Positions 18,866 to 27,882 of a stretch of 64,000 nucleotides of DNA are shown piece by piece. The stretch covers positions 1 to 64,000 of the forward strand of contig JAGKXC010000001.1 of NCBI GenBank assembly GCA_021151535.1, read 5' to 3'. A program made the translations under genes and the position numbers. The DNA comes from Sphingobacteriia bacterium. GTDB taxonomy: Bacteria > Bacteroidota > Bacteroidia > NS11-12g > UBA955. Positions within the stretch are counted from its first letter, which is position 1; every line of letters begins with the position of its first letter. The notes beneath the pieces were generated by a model. The model was not told where the DNA came from and did not search any database. It saw nothing but the letters and a program-made list of their open reading frames with translations.

Positions 18866-20344
18866 TTAATATGCCTTGGCAAATACTACCCTGCCAGCAC
18901 TTGGCTTGCCAGTTAATACACAAACACCCGCCTCTTCCTTACGGTCTAATGGAATACAACGAATGGTTGCTTTGGTCATCTCCTTGATCTTCTCCTCCGT
19001 TTCGCCCGTTCCATCCCAATGTGCCATTGCAAATCCTTCTTTCACCTGAATTACATCCAAAAACTCCTCCCAAGAATTCACCTCAAACACCTTCTCATTT
19101 CTCCATTCTTGTGCCCTGTTAAACAAGTTGCTTTGAATATCATCTAGCAAATTCGATACATAGTCTATCACCCCATCCATCGCTACCACATTTTTTTCTT
19201 TTGTATCTCTTCTGGCGATTTCTATCGTTCCGTTTTCTAAATCTCTATTTCCAACAGCAAGCCTTACTGGTACACCTTTCAGTTCCCATTCAGCAAATTT
19301 AAACCCTGGCTTCAACGTGTCTCTATGATCAAATTTCACCGTAATTCCCAACTTCTTCCAAGCCTGTATAAATGGAGCCATGGCTGCCTCTATTTTTTGC
19401 AAATCTTCCTCCGTTTTGAATACAGGTACTATCACTACATGAATGGGTGCCAACTTAGGTGGTAAAACCAATCCCTCATCATCAGAATGAACCATAATTA
19501 ATGCTCCCATCAATCGGGTTGAAACACCCCAACTTGTTGCCCATACATGCTCCAACTTGCCTTCTTTACTCTGGAATTTAACGTCAAATGCCTTTGCAAA
19601 ATTCTGACCTAAAAAGTGTGAAGTTCCCATCTGTAACGCCTTTCCATCTTGCATCATCCCCTCAATACAATAGGTATCATCAGCACCTGCAAATCGCTCG
19701 TTCTCTGTCTTTACACCTTTAATAACAGGAATCGCCATGAAATTTTCTGCAAACTCCGCATACACTTCCAACATTTTCACAGTTTCCTCAATCGCTTCCG
19801 CCTTTGTAGCATGAGCTGTATGTCCTTCCTGCCACAAAAATTCTGCAGTTCTTAAGAACAATCTTGTTCTCATCTCCCACCTCACAACATTCGCCCATTG
19901 GTTAATCAAAATTGGCAAATCTCTGTAACTCTGAATCCAGTTTCTATAGGTATTCCAAATAATAGCTTCACTCGTAGGTCGTACCACCAGTTCCTCTTCC
20001 AATTTGGAATCAGGATCCGCCATCAACGTACCTGGCTTATCAGGATTAGCCTTCAAACGGTAATGCGTTACAACAGCACACTCCTTAGCAAATCCTTCCG
20101 CATTCTTCTCTTCCTTCTCAAATAAACTTTTTGGTACAAACAATGGAAAATAGGCATTGGTATGTCCTGTTTCTTTAAACATATCATCCAATTGGCGTTG
20201 AATCTTCTCCCAAATTGCATATCCATAAGGCTTTATTACCATGCATCCTTTAACTGCACTATGTTCAGCCAGGTCCGCATTTTTAACCAATTGATTATAC
20301 CATTCGCTATAATTTTCCGATCTTTTTACTTTTTCAAAAGCCAT
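18866..20344 (-). CDS. proS: Prolyl-tRNA synthetase (eukaryote/archaeal-like type)
   Basis: Class II synthetase charging tRNA-Pro. The short (492-residue) form without the internal editing insertion is recognisable from [37 protein letters not shown], the motif 2 region [23 protein letters not shown], and motif 3 [22 protein letters not shown]. An anticodon-binding domain and the C-terminal zinc-like/prokaryote-specific extension follow. The ATG at 20344 is chosen over an upstream in-frame start at 20362, which falls within the -7 box. Confidence 0.96.
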   Translation of the reverse strand: MAFEKVKRSENYSEWYNQLVKNADLAEHSAVKGCMVIKPYGYAIWEKIQRQLDDMFKETGHTNAYFPLFVPKSLFEKEEKNAEGFAKECAVVTHYRLKANPDKPGTLMADPDSKLEEELVVRPTSEAIIWNTYRNWIQSYRDLPILINQWANVVRWEMRTRLFLRTAEFLWQEGHTAHATKAEAIEETVKMLEVYAEFAENFMAIPVIKGVKTENERFAGADDTYCIEGMMQDGKALQMGTSHFLGQNFAKAFDVKFQSKEGKLEHVWATSWGVSTRLMGALIMVHSDDEGLVLPPKLAPIHVVIVPVFKTEEDLQKIEAAMAPFIQAWKKLGITVKFDHRDTLKPGFKFAEWELKGVPVRLAVGNRDLENGTIEIARRDTKEKNVVAMDGVIDYVSNLLDDIQSNLFNRAQEWRNEKVFEVNSWEEFLDVIQVKEGFAMAHWDGTGETEEKIKEMTKATIRCIPLDRKEEAGVCVLTGKPSAGRVVFAKAY

Positions 20345-20359
20345 AATCCTATTTAAAAA

Positions 20360-20367
20360 CAAAAATA
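20360..20367 (-). promoter_or_regulatory. -7 promoter box of proS
   Basis: TATTTTTG on the minus strand, an exact consensus match 15 bases before the ATG. It lies just beyond the nrdJ terminator, so proS has its own promoter. Confidence 0.6.
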
Positions 20368-20376
20368 AGCATAAAA

Positions 20377-20408
20377 AAAGAGTCCCAACCTATCGATTGG
20401 GACTCTTT
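20377..20408 (-). terminator. Intrinsic terminator of nrdJ
   Basis: AAAGAGTCCCAA and TTGGGACTCTTT form a 12-bp perfect stem with an 8-base loop. On the minus strand the arm runs straight into T7, 28 bases after the nrdJ stop. Confidence 0.9.
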
Positions 20409-20435
20409 ATAATGTTTAATGTTAAATGACTATTA

Positions 20436-23400
20436 TTAACTACAACCTAAACTATTACCGCAATTCAAACACTTATAACATGTGCCAGATCTAACAGTAA
20501 TATGTCCACAACCATTACAAGCCGGAGCATCAGTTTGTACTTCCTTCAAATAATCTTGCATGTCTTTTTTAGATTGCAATGGCTCATCCATGGAAACTAC
20601 GGGTTGAGCAGCAGCTTTCGTTGGTTGAGGCGCCAAACTTACCAATGGCACAAACTCACTAACAACTGGTGGTTCTACTTTATCCGTTGAACGCATTTCA
20701 GAAGGCTTAACTTGAACCAAATCATCTCTTCTCAAATATTCAAATCCTAACAATCTGAAGATGTAGTCTACAATTGAAGTTGCATTCTTGATATTTGGAT
20801 GACCCTCAACCATTCCGCTTGGCTCGAAACGTGTAAATGCAAACTTATCTACAAACTCTTCCAAAGGAACACCATACTGCAAACCTACAGAAACTGCAAT
20901 AGAGAAACAGTTCATCAAACTTCTGAAACTCGCTCCCTCTTTGTGCATATCAATGAAGATTTCACCCAATGTTCCGTCATCATATTCACCCGTTCTTACA
21001 AAGATTGTCTGCCCTCCAACTCTACCCTTTTGAGTAAACCCATTTCTGCGATTTGGTAAACGCTTCTTTTCTACAATATTTGATAACTGACGCTTGAACT
21101 TAGTATCTGTGCTCTCATTCAAGATTCTCTTCGCAGCTTCTAATACGATCTCAGGAGTTAACTCTTCAGCAATTTTAACAACTGAAGATCCTGATACCGC
21201 TTTATCTGTTGAAGCTGAAGCAGATTCTTCCTTATCATCAGCACTTTCAGATTTATTACTTAAAGGCTGACTCAATTTACAACCATCTCTGTACAACGCA
21301 TTCGCTTTCAAGCCCAATTTCCAACTCATTTCGTAGCAAGATTTAATATCATCAACAGTAGCCTCATTTGGCAAGTTGATGGTCTTACTAATCGCACCAG
21401 AAATAAATGGTTGTGCAGCACCCATCATGCGAATATGAGCATGTGCATGGATATAACGCTCACCCTTGTTACCACAACGGTTGGCGCAATCAAATACCGG
21501 ATAGTGTTCCTCTTTCAAGAATGGAGCACCCTCAATTGTCATTGTGCCTGCCACATAATCATTTGTTTCATTAATTTGCTCGCGAGTAAAGCCCAACGCT
21601 TGCAACATATTAAACTTAGGACTGTTGTACTGTTCTGCAGTAAAGCCCAAACGCTGCATAGTTTCTTCACCCAAAGTATATTGGTTGAATACAAATCCAA
21701 TTTCAAATGCCATTGGAGCTTCTTTCTCAATTTTCGCCAAATCTGCCTCATTGAAACCCTTTGCTGTCAATGATTCATGGTTGATATGAGGTGCGCCAAC
21801 GAAAGTCTGATAACCTTTTGCGTAGTTAACAATTGCATCTATCTCTTCTTGAGGATAACCCAAGTTTTTCAATGCCAATGGAACAGTGTTGTTTACAATC
21901 TTGAAGTATCCACCACCAGACAATTTCTTGTACTTAACCAAAGCAAAATCAGGCTCAATACCTGTAGTATCGCAATCCATCAACAAACCAATGGTTCCTG
22001 TTGGCGCAATTACCGTAGATTGTGCATTTCTAAATCCATATTTTTCACCCCACTGTACAGCCTTATCCCATGAGTTACAAGCAGCTTTCAATAGGTAATC
22101 AGGACAGAATTTTTCATTCAAACATACAGGTGAAATACCCAAACCTTCAAATGCCAATGGTGTATTATAAGCAGCATAACGGTGATTGCGAATTACACGC
22201 ATCATATGCTTTTTATTCTTTTCATACATGCGGAATGGACCCTTAACAGCAGCCATCTCAGCTGATGTAGCGTAAGCAGTACCCGTTAAAATCGCCGTAA
22301 CCGCACCACAAATCGCTGTAGCCTCTTCACTGTCGTAAGGAATACCCGCACTCATTAATACAGAACCTAAGTTCGCATATCCCAATCCCAATGTGCGATA
22401 GTCATAACTCAACTGCGCAACTTCTTTACTTGGGAACTGAGCCATCAAAACAGAAATTTCCAATACAGCCGTCCAAAGTCTTGAAGCATATTCCAATGCA
22501 TCAACATCAAATGTGCAAGCATCTTCACTGAAGAATTTACGCAAATTCAACGATGCCAAATTACAAGCTGTGTTATCTAAGAACATATACTCGCTGCAAG
22601 GATTAGAAGCATTAATTCTTCCTCCCTCAGGACAAGTATGCCATTCGTTGATGGTATCATCGTACTGAACACCAGGATCAGCACAAGCCCATGCAGCATC
22701 GCCAATTGCATCCCAAACTTGTTGAGAAGGCAATGATTTCATTACTTGACCGTTAGAACGGGCGATGAAATCCCAATCTTCACCTTTCTCTAATTTCTCA
22801 AAAAATCTATGAGGAATACGAACTGAGTTGTTACTGTTCTGTCCAGATACAGTTGCATATGCCTCACCTTCGTAATCACTCGCATAACCAGCTTGAATCA
22901 AAGCCGCTACCTTTCTTTCTTCATCCTTCTTCCAGTTGATAAACTCCATGGCTTCAGGGTGATCTAAATCCAAACAAACCATCTTAGCCGCTCTACGTGT
23001 GGTACCTCCACTCTTGATAGCTCCCGCAGCGCGGTCACCAATCTTCAAGAAACTCATCAAACCACTACTTGTTCCTCCACCACTTAGCTTTTCACCCGCT
23101 CCACGTACACCACTAAAGTTAGTTCCAACTCCTGAACCATATTTGAAAATTCTCGCCTCTCTTACCCACAAATCCATAATACCACCCTCGTTTACCAAAT
23201 CATCATCAACACTCAAAATAAAACAAGCATGTGGCTGTGGACGCTCATACGCAGAAGTACTCTTCATCAACTTCTCTGTATCAGGATCTACAAAATAATG
23301 ACCCTGTGGCTTACCTGTAATGGCATAACTACTATACAAACCCGTATTAAACCATTGTGGTGAATTAGGTGCAGCTTCCTGATTCAACATCGAATAAACC

Positions 23401-23765
23401 AACTCGTCATAAAACACTTGCGCGTCTGCCGCAGTCTCAAAATAACCATAACGCTCTCCCCAACCTCTCCAGCAATCTGCCAATCTATGAACAACCTGCT
23501 TTACAGATGTCTCACTTCCCAAACTTCCATCCGGTTGTGGTACACCCGCCTTCCTGAAATATTTCTGTGCCATGATATCCGTAGCAACCTGACTCCATCC
23601 CTTGGGAACCTCTACGTTCTTCATCTCAAATACAATACTTCCATCTGGCTTCTTAATTACAGACGTTCTGTAGTCGTACTCAAATAAATCATAAGGACTA
23701 ACTCCATCAACGGTGCGATGGCGATTGAAATTCAATCCTTTTGTGTTAACAGTTTGCTTGCTCAT
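20436..23765 (-). CDS. nrdJ: Adenosylcobalamin-dependent ribonucleotide reductase (class II)
   Basis: Reduces ribonucleotides to deoxyribonucleotides with a B12-generated thiyl radical, independent of oxygen. The catalytic barrel shows [21 protein letters not shown] and [29 protein letters not shown] domain follows at about residues 900-1015 ([22 protein letters not shown] to [17 protein letters not shown]). The C-terminus ends in two CxxC pairs (CNGCGH and [14 protein letters not shown]), the redox/zinc tail that re-reduces the active site. Length 1109 is normal. No nrdR or second RNR is in view, so a cobalamin supply is implied. A clear terminator follows. Confidence 0.97.
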   Translation of the reverse strand: MSKQTVNTKGLNFNRHRTVDGVSPYDLFEYDYRTSVIKKPDGSIVFEMKNVEVPKGWSQVATDIMAQKYFRKAGVPQPDGSLGSETSVKQVVHRLADCWRGWGERYGYFETAADAQVFYDELVYSMLNQEAAPNSPQWFNTGLYSSYAITGKPQGHYFVDPDTEKLMKSTSAYERPQPHACFILSVDDDLVNEGGIMDLWVREARIFKYGSGVGTNFSGVRGAGEKLSGGGTSSGLMSFLKIGDRAAGAIKSGGTTRRAAKMVCLDLDHPEAMEFINWKKDEERKVAALIQAGYASDYEGEAYATVSGQNSNNSVRIPHRFFEKLEKGEDWDFIARSNGQVMKSLPSQQVWDAIGDAAWACADPGVQYDDTINEWHTCPEGGRINASNPCSEYMFLDNTACNLASLNLRKFFSEDACTFDVDALEYASRLWTAVLEISVLMAQFPSKEVAQLSYDYRTLGLGYANLGSVLMSAGIPYDSEEATAICGAVTAILTGTAYATSAEMAAVKGPFRMYEKNKKHMMRVIRNHRYAAYNTPLAFEGLGISPVCLNEKFCPDYLLKAACNSWDKAVQWGEKYGFRNAQSTVIAPTGTIGLLMDCDTTGIEPDFALVKYKKLSGGGYFKIVNNTVPLALKNLGYPQEEIDAIVNYAKGYQTFVGAPHINHESLTAKGFNEADLAKIEKEAPMAFEIGFVFNQYTLGEETMQRLGFTAEQYNSPKFNMLQALGFTREQINETNDYVAGTMTIEGAPFLKEEHYPVFDCANRCGNKGERYIHAHAHIRMMGAAQPFISGAISKTINLPNEATVDDIKSCYEMSWKLGLKANALYRDGCKLSQPLSNKSESADDKEESASASTDKAVSGSSVVKIAEELTPEIVLEAAKRILNESTDTKFKRQLSNIVEKKRLPNRRNGFTQKGRVGGQTIFVRTGEYDDGTLGEIFIDMHKEGASFRSLMNCFSIAVSVGLQYGVPLEEFVDKFAFTRFEPSGMVEGHPNIKNATSIVDYIFRLLGFEYLRRDDLVQVKPSEMRSTDKVEPPVVSEFVPLVSLAPQPTKAAAQPVVSMDEPLQSKKDMQDYLKEVQTDAPACNGCGHITVRSGTCYKCLNCGNSLGCS

Positions 23766-24095
23766 GGGTTTGTTATTTCTTTGTTAAGTGTTGGTTTTTT
23801 TGAACCGCTTCTTCAACGGTGAACAACAAAACTATTTCATATAGATGTCACTTTCATAAACGTCTTATCCACACAATTTATCAAAACCCACGTCCCTATT
23901 GGTTTTTCGATGTTGAAAAACAAAATTGTGTTTTTAATCAATTGAAAATCAATAACTTAAATCTATCTGTCAGAAAATCACACACATACGAGTGACATGT
24001 TTTATAGACACTCACTTTCACTCACTAAGCAAAGCCCTAGTATTATCAATACTTCCCACAACTTCCAAAAATTTATTATTATTTTGCAACTAATA
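23766..24095. other. 330-base intergenic region between nrdJ and the GGGP-synthase gene
   Basis: The only gene-free stretch above 300 bases. It holds a perfect DnaA box TTATCCACA (23865-23873), a 7-bp inverted repeat GTTTTTC/GAAAAAC with a 6-base spacer (23902-23921), and a wider inverted pair ACACAATTT (23871-23879) / AAATTGTGT (23923-23931). A TTATTTTG-like -7 box (24079-24086) precedes the next gene by 9 bases. I see no RNA gene or credible short ORF in it. Confidence 0.55.
23865..23873 (+). promoter_or_regulatory. Perfect DnaA box upstream of nrdJ
   Basis: TTATCCACA is the consensus DnaA-binding nonamer, 100 bases upstream of the nrdJ start. DnaA controls nrdAB in E. coli, so a regulatory role is conceivable. 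A single box without AT-rich unwinding repeats or neighbouring dnaA/dnaN does not suggest an origin. Confidence 0.4.
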
Positions 24096-24833
24096 ATGAT
24101 TCTCAACAAACTAGAAAATATCGCCCTGGAAAATCAAAAAATCTTGGTGGTATTATGTGACCCTGATAACCATCCAGATACCATTAAAAAACATGTATCT
24201 TCCGCTATTCAAAATGGCATCCAATGGTTTTTAGTTGGAGGTAGCCTTATTTCTCAAGGAAATACACAACATACTGTTGAACTTATTAAATCCCTCGGCG
24301 CCAAATATGTTATTCTCTTCCCTGGTTCTGACATGCAAGTAGTGCCAAACGCCGATGCAATACTCTTCATGAGCCTCATCTCTGGTAGAAACCCTGAATA
24401 CCTAATCGCAAAACAAACCGCAGCAGCCCCATTCGTTCACAAATACCAATTAGAACCCATCCCTACCGGATATATGCTCGTGGAAAGCGGAAAACTTACG
24501 TCAGCACAATATATCTCTGGTACACTACCACTTCCAAACGACAAACCCGATATCGCCGCCGCAACAGCCTTAGCCGGCAAAATGCTTGGTATGAAACTGT
24601 TTTACCTAGATGCAGGTAGCGGTGCCCAATTCACCATACCCGGAAAAATTATCCAAGCCGTCAAAAAATCAACCCAAGCCATCGTTTTCGTCGGCGGCGG
24701 CATTAGAACACCTTCAGCCGCAATGAATGCCTGGAACAATGGTGCCAACGCTGTGGTTGTAGGTAACGGTGTTTTTGAAGATGAAAATCTAGTTCACAAT
24801 ATCTTGCATACAATGCAAATTCCACAACAATAA
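24096..24833 (+). CDS. Geranylgeranylglyceryl phosphate synthase-family protein (PcrB/GGGPS)
   Basis: TIM-barrel prenyltransferase of the GGGPS/PcrB family, which joins a polyprenyl diphosphate to glycerol-1-phosphate. CDPDNH (residues 21-26) is the Mg-binding start of the barrel, VGGS (47-50) a phosphate loop, and VGGGIRTPSAA plus VVGNGVF near the C-terminus form the glycerol-phosphate site. The ATG at 24096 matches the family N-terminus; the frame stays open upstream to 23997 without family resemblance. Homologues in Bacteroidota are known to make the archaeal-type ether product, whose physiological role there is unclear. A polyprenyl synthase gene lies 1.5 kb downstream. Confidence 0.88.
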   Translation: MILNKLENIALENQKILVVLCDPDNHPDTIKKHVSSAIQNGIQWFLVGGSLISQGNTQHTVELIKSLGAKYVILFPGSDMQVVPNADAILFMSLISGRNPEYLIAKQTAAAPFVHKYQLEPIPTGYMLVESGKLTSAQYISGTLPLPNDKPDIAAATALAGKMLGMKLFYLDAGSGAQFTIPGKIIQAVKKSTQAIVFVGGGIRTPSAAMNAWNNGANAVVVGNGVFEDENLVHNILHTMQIPQQ

Positions 24834-24903
24834 TTTCTGCTTTTCCCCCACTTCTTCCAACCCATTATCGATATTCGCCCCCTCATTCCATATTCATCCC
24901 ATC

Positions 24904-25491
24904 ATGCTGTTGCCATCTTATAACCTTATCCTGCAATCTAATCTCACCAGAGCCGAAATTGAACAGCGATTAAAATCTGTTACTTACCTTTCAGATGCCA
25001 ATTTCACCAAGCAACAAAATCATAATTATTTGTTCTATGGTGATATCTCCAATCAAGATTTTGAATTAGAAAATATCAAAGAAAATTCCCCACTTACACC
25101 CTTTATCAGCGGTGATATTGTTGGAATAGAAAATAACACCTTCATAAAAATCAAACTCTCCGAATGGAAACACAATCGTATCGCCATTCTTTACTTAATC
25201 ATGCTGCTACTGTCTACTATCCTTTTTATTCAAGAATGGCTAAAACAGTATTTATGGTACCAAGAAATATTTAAAAAACCCGGCTACCTCCAATACGAAT
25301 ATTCTCATAAAATATATCCAGAAAATCCCATTGCATGGTTCGTTGCCATCGCATTGATTATCAGTATGTATCTATACAAAAAGAAAGTAAGTTCCTTTGA
25401 AAAAAAGATCCAAGAAACAAATACTTTTTTACAAGACCACCTGCAAGCAAACATTATCACAACCAAAGAATTACCCTTGGTTTTTCACTAA
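24904..25491 (+). CDS. Unrecognised membrane protein with two transmembrane helices
   Basis: I do not recognise this 195-residue protein. Residues 1-90 look like a soluble domain rich in Asn, Ser and Lys. Helix 1 is at about 92-112 (IAILYLIMLLLSTILFIQEWL), a 30-residue loop rich in Tyr and aromatics follows, helix 2 is at about 143-159, and a Lys-rich cytoplasmic tail follows helix 2. It follows the GGGP-synthase gene by 70 bases on the same strand with no terminator between, so co-transcription is possible. Nothing supports an enzymatic role. Confidence 0.6.
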   Translation: MLLPSYNLILQSNLTRAEIEQRLKSVTYLSDANFTKQQNHNYLFYGDISNQDFELENIKENSPLTPFISGDIVGIENNTFIKIKLSEWKHNRIAILYLIMLLLSTILFIQEWLKQYLWYQEIFKKPGYLQYEYSHKIYPENPIAWFVAIALIISMYLYKKKVSSFEKKIQETNTFLQDHLQANIITTKELPLVFH

Positions 25492-25592
25492 TTCCAATAA
25501 CTAAATCCTTGGCACAATTGCCAATCCAAAAACAAACACCTGTTATTGTTAAGTGCAACTTCTGATACACCCTACATCCAAAATTAACTATA

Positions 25593-26303
25593 TTAAGACT
25601 TCTTGAAAATCGCCAAGATATTCTTCTCCCAACTGCCATTCGGCGTTTCTATAATCTCGCCAATGGATTCAAATTCTTGATCATTGCCTTTCTTCGTAAC
25701 TTGAAAAATAATATGAGGTACGCGGGTTACCTCCATCTCAATCCCAGGATCTATAAACTTCTTCTCCCTGTCTACCCTAAAATAATCAATATTGCCAGGA
25801 TAATCCGCCTCATCCAATACCCTGCAAACTGCTGGAACCCCAGCCTTCGTGTCTGAACACCAATTTCCACCTACCATCACAACACGCATCTTCCTTCCGT
25901 TTTTCTCTAACTTCTTAAAAATTCGCCCAAGTTGATCCGCTTCATCCTCGCCACATATATAATCTTCATAATCAAACATGAAGTTACCTAAAAAAACTTT
26001 CACATCCGCCATCCTAGCCGAATCTATTTTCTCCTTCTCAACATCGCCCTTATCCTCATTCACCATCCCAACAGTTAAATTTTGTTGCTTCATCAACGAT
26101 TCCTTTAACATCATCATACACGGCGCTATACCCCACAAATCCTCCGTTGTCCAGTTATTCCCAAACAAAAAATATGTATTCGTATCCATAGTGAAATTAC
26201 TATTACTTGCCTTATGCCTCGCAAACATCGCTTTATCGTGGCGACCTCCTACTCCACAACCGATTAGCAAAATCCCTGCAACCAAAATTTTTGCAATTTT
26301 CAT
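25593..26303 (-). CDS. Thioredoxin-fold lipoprotein with WCSDT active-site variant
   Basis: Predicted periplasmic or outer-membrane lipoprotein: MKIAKILVAGILLIGCG gives a lipobox with Cys16 as the lipidated residue. A thioredoxin-like domain lies at about 135-235, with GGNWCSDT where a CxxC would be. Cys149 is kept, but the second cysteine is Asp-Thr, so ordinary disulfide exchange is unlikely. VPHIIF supplies the cis-proline region, with His after it. Proteins with WCSD/WCSDS motifs are a recognised thioredoxin-family branch, and the function is not established. Isolated on the minus strand between plus-strand genes. Confidence 0.8.
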   Translation of the reverse strand: MKIAKILVAGILLIGCGVGGRHDKAMFARHKASNSNFTMDTNTYFLFGNNWTTEDLWGIAPCMMMLKESLMKQQNLTVGMVNEDKGDVEKEKIDSARMADVKVFLGNFMFDYEDYICGEDEADQLGRIFKKLEKNGRKMRVVMVGGNWCSDTKAGVPAVCRVLDEADYPGNIDYFRVDREKKFIDPGIEMEVTRVPHIIFQVTKKGNDQEFESIGEIIETPNGSWEKNILAIFKKS

Positions 26304-26347
26304 ACAGCCAATTTATAACCAATTTTCTTTTTCACCATAATTAAAAT

Positions 26348-26355
26348 TACCTTTG
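26348..26355 (+). promoter_or_regulatory. -7 promoter box of the polyprenyl synthase gene
   Basis: TACCTTTG, an exact TAnnTTTG, ten bases before the ATG at 26366. Confidence 0.6.
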
Positions 26356-26365
26356 CTAAATAGTC

Positions 26366-27346
26366 ATGTCGGTTTCGTTAAACGAGATAAAAAAACCCAT
26401 CGAAAAGGAATTAGCCGCCTTTGAAATCATGTTCAGACAGAGCATGAAAACAAAGGTACCCTTGCTCGATACCATCATGACCTATATCGTAAAAAGAAAA
26501 GGCAAACAAATTCGCCCTCTTTTTGTGATGTTAAGCGCTCAACTTTTCGGTGATATCAATATCCGAACCTACCGCGGAGCCTCCATGGTAGAATTGCTTC
26601 ATACAGCAACATTGGTACATGATGATGTTGTAGACGATTCCTACGAACGCCGTGGATTCTTCTCAATCAATGCCCTCTGGAAAAATAAAATCGCCGTTTT
26701 AGTGGGCGATTTCTTGCTGTCTAAAGGTTTGCTTTTAGCCGTTGAACACCGCGATTTTGATCTTCTCGAAATCCTTTCCAACTCGGTAAAAGAAATGAGT
26801 GAAGGTGAACTCCTTCAACTAGAAAGAGCACGCTTCATGAACGCTACCGAAGAGGTTTACTTCGAAATCATCAAAAAGAAAACTGCCTCTCTAATATCCT
26901 CATGCTGCGAAATCGGTGCTGCTTCCACCACAAAAGATCCAGATCTTCAAAAGAAAATGCGCCTATTCGGCGAACAAATTGGCATAGCTTTCCAAATTCG
27001 TGATGATCTTTTTGATTTTGGCGATAATAAATCCGGAAAACCAGCTGGCCTAGATATCAAAGAACACAAACTCACGCTGCCCATTATCTACGCTTTCTCC
27101 AAAGCAGATAAAAAAGATGTGAAAAGAGTGAAGAAACTCATTCGCTCTAACAAAATAAGTGACGCTGAAAAAATCCAACAAGTTGTTGAATTTATCACCG
27201 TACATGGAGGCATGAGCTACGCAAAAGAAAAAATGAATGAATGCAGAGATAAAGCATTCGAAATTCTTGAAAGTATACAAGCCCCAAAAGACCAAAAACA
27301 AGTTTTACAATATTTGGTTAACTACGTGATCGATCGCACAGTGTAA
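26366..27346 (+). CDS. Polyprenyl diphosphate synthase
   Basis: Trans-isoprenyl synthase that elongates FPP/GGPP with IPP, most likely making the quinone side chain and possibly the prenyl donor for the GGGP-synthase homologue nearby. The first Asp-rich motif DDVVD is at 86-90 and the second DDLFD at 213-217, with KGKQIRPLFV near the N-terminus for IPP binding. Residues 79-80 just before the first motif are small-to-medium (HT), consistent with a medium or long product, but chain length cannot be fixed by eye. Length 326. Followed 24 bases later by a biotin carrier gene. Confidence 0.93.
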   Translation: MSVSLNEIKKPIEKELAAFEIMFRQSMKTKVPLLDTIMTYIVKRKGKQIRPLFVMLSAQLFGDINIRTYRGASMVELLHTATLVHDDVVDDSYERRGFFSINALWKNKIAVLVGDFLLSKGLLLAVEHRDFDLLEILSNSVKEMSEGELLQLERARFMNATEEVYFEIIKKKTASLISSCCEIGAASTTKDPDLQKKMRLFGEQIGIAFQIRDDLFDFGDNKSGKPAGLDIKEHKLTLPIIYAFSKADKKDVKRVKKLIRSNKISDAEKIQQVVEFITVHGGMSYAKEKMNECRDKAFEILESIQAPKDQKQVLQYLVNYVIDRTV

Positions 27347-27370
27347 TCCAAACCATTAATCTTCAATGCC

Positions 27371-27862
27371 ATGAAAGTAAATATCCAAAATCACGAAATT
27401 CAATTAGAAAAAATCGACGGTAATTGGTCAGCACCAATCCTACAATCTTTGGAAATTTTGGCAAAAGAAAACAAATACATCCTGCTGCAAACCCAAAATA
27501 AAACTGTTGAAATTCAATGCACCAACTTCGATGCATCTACCAAAACAGTTACCCTACTTTACAACAATCAAAAGTACAACGCAAAAATTACTGAGCCCCT
27601 AGATGAATTGCTAAAGTCAATGGGCCTCGAAAATGCTTTAACACCCAAAGTTTCCGAAGTAAAAGCGCCAATGCCAGGTCTTGTAATTAATATTTTAGTT
27701 GCACCAGGCGATGTAGTTGAAGCCAATCAAAAACTCATAACCCTGGAAGCCATGAAAATGGAAAATGCTATCAAATCTCCAGCAGCCGGCACTGTCGCAT
27801 CCATTGAAGTAAAACCCGGTGAAGCAGTTGATAAAAATCAAGTTTTACTTAGATTTGAATAA
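27371..27862 (+). CDS. Biotin carboxyl carrier protein-like (acyl-CoA carboxylase subunit)
   Basis: 163-residue protein with a C-terminal biotinyl domain (about 92-163): APMPGLV, then EAMKMEN with the biotin-accepting Lys129, then the second half IEVKPGEAVDKNQVLLRFE. The N-terminal 90 residues match the linker domain seen in biotin-carrier proteins of propionyl/acetyl-CoA carboxylases of this phylum. It would carry CO2 between biotin carboxylase and carboxyltransferase subunits, neither of which is in the window. Methylmalonyl-CoA epimerase at 48043 would fit a propionyl-CoA route. Confidence 0.88.
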   Translation: MKVNIQNHEIQLEKIDGNWSAPILQSLEILAKENKYILLQTQNKTVEIQCTNFDASTKTVTLLYNNQKYNAKITEPLDELLKSMGLENALTPKVSEVKAPMPGLVINILVAPGDVVEANQKLITLEAMKMENAIKSPAAGTVASIEVKPGEAVDKNQVLLRFE

Positions 27863-27882
27863 TTCAACCTAAGTTCACAAGA

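Noticed and set aside
23865..23873. Possible replication origin at the DnaA box
   Set aside because: Only one nonamer was found, with no cluster, no obvious unwinding element and no dnaA/dnaN/gidA neighbour.
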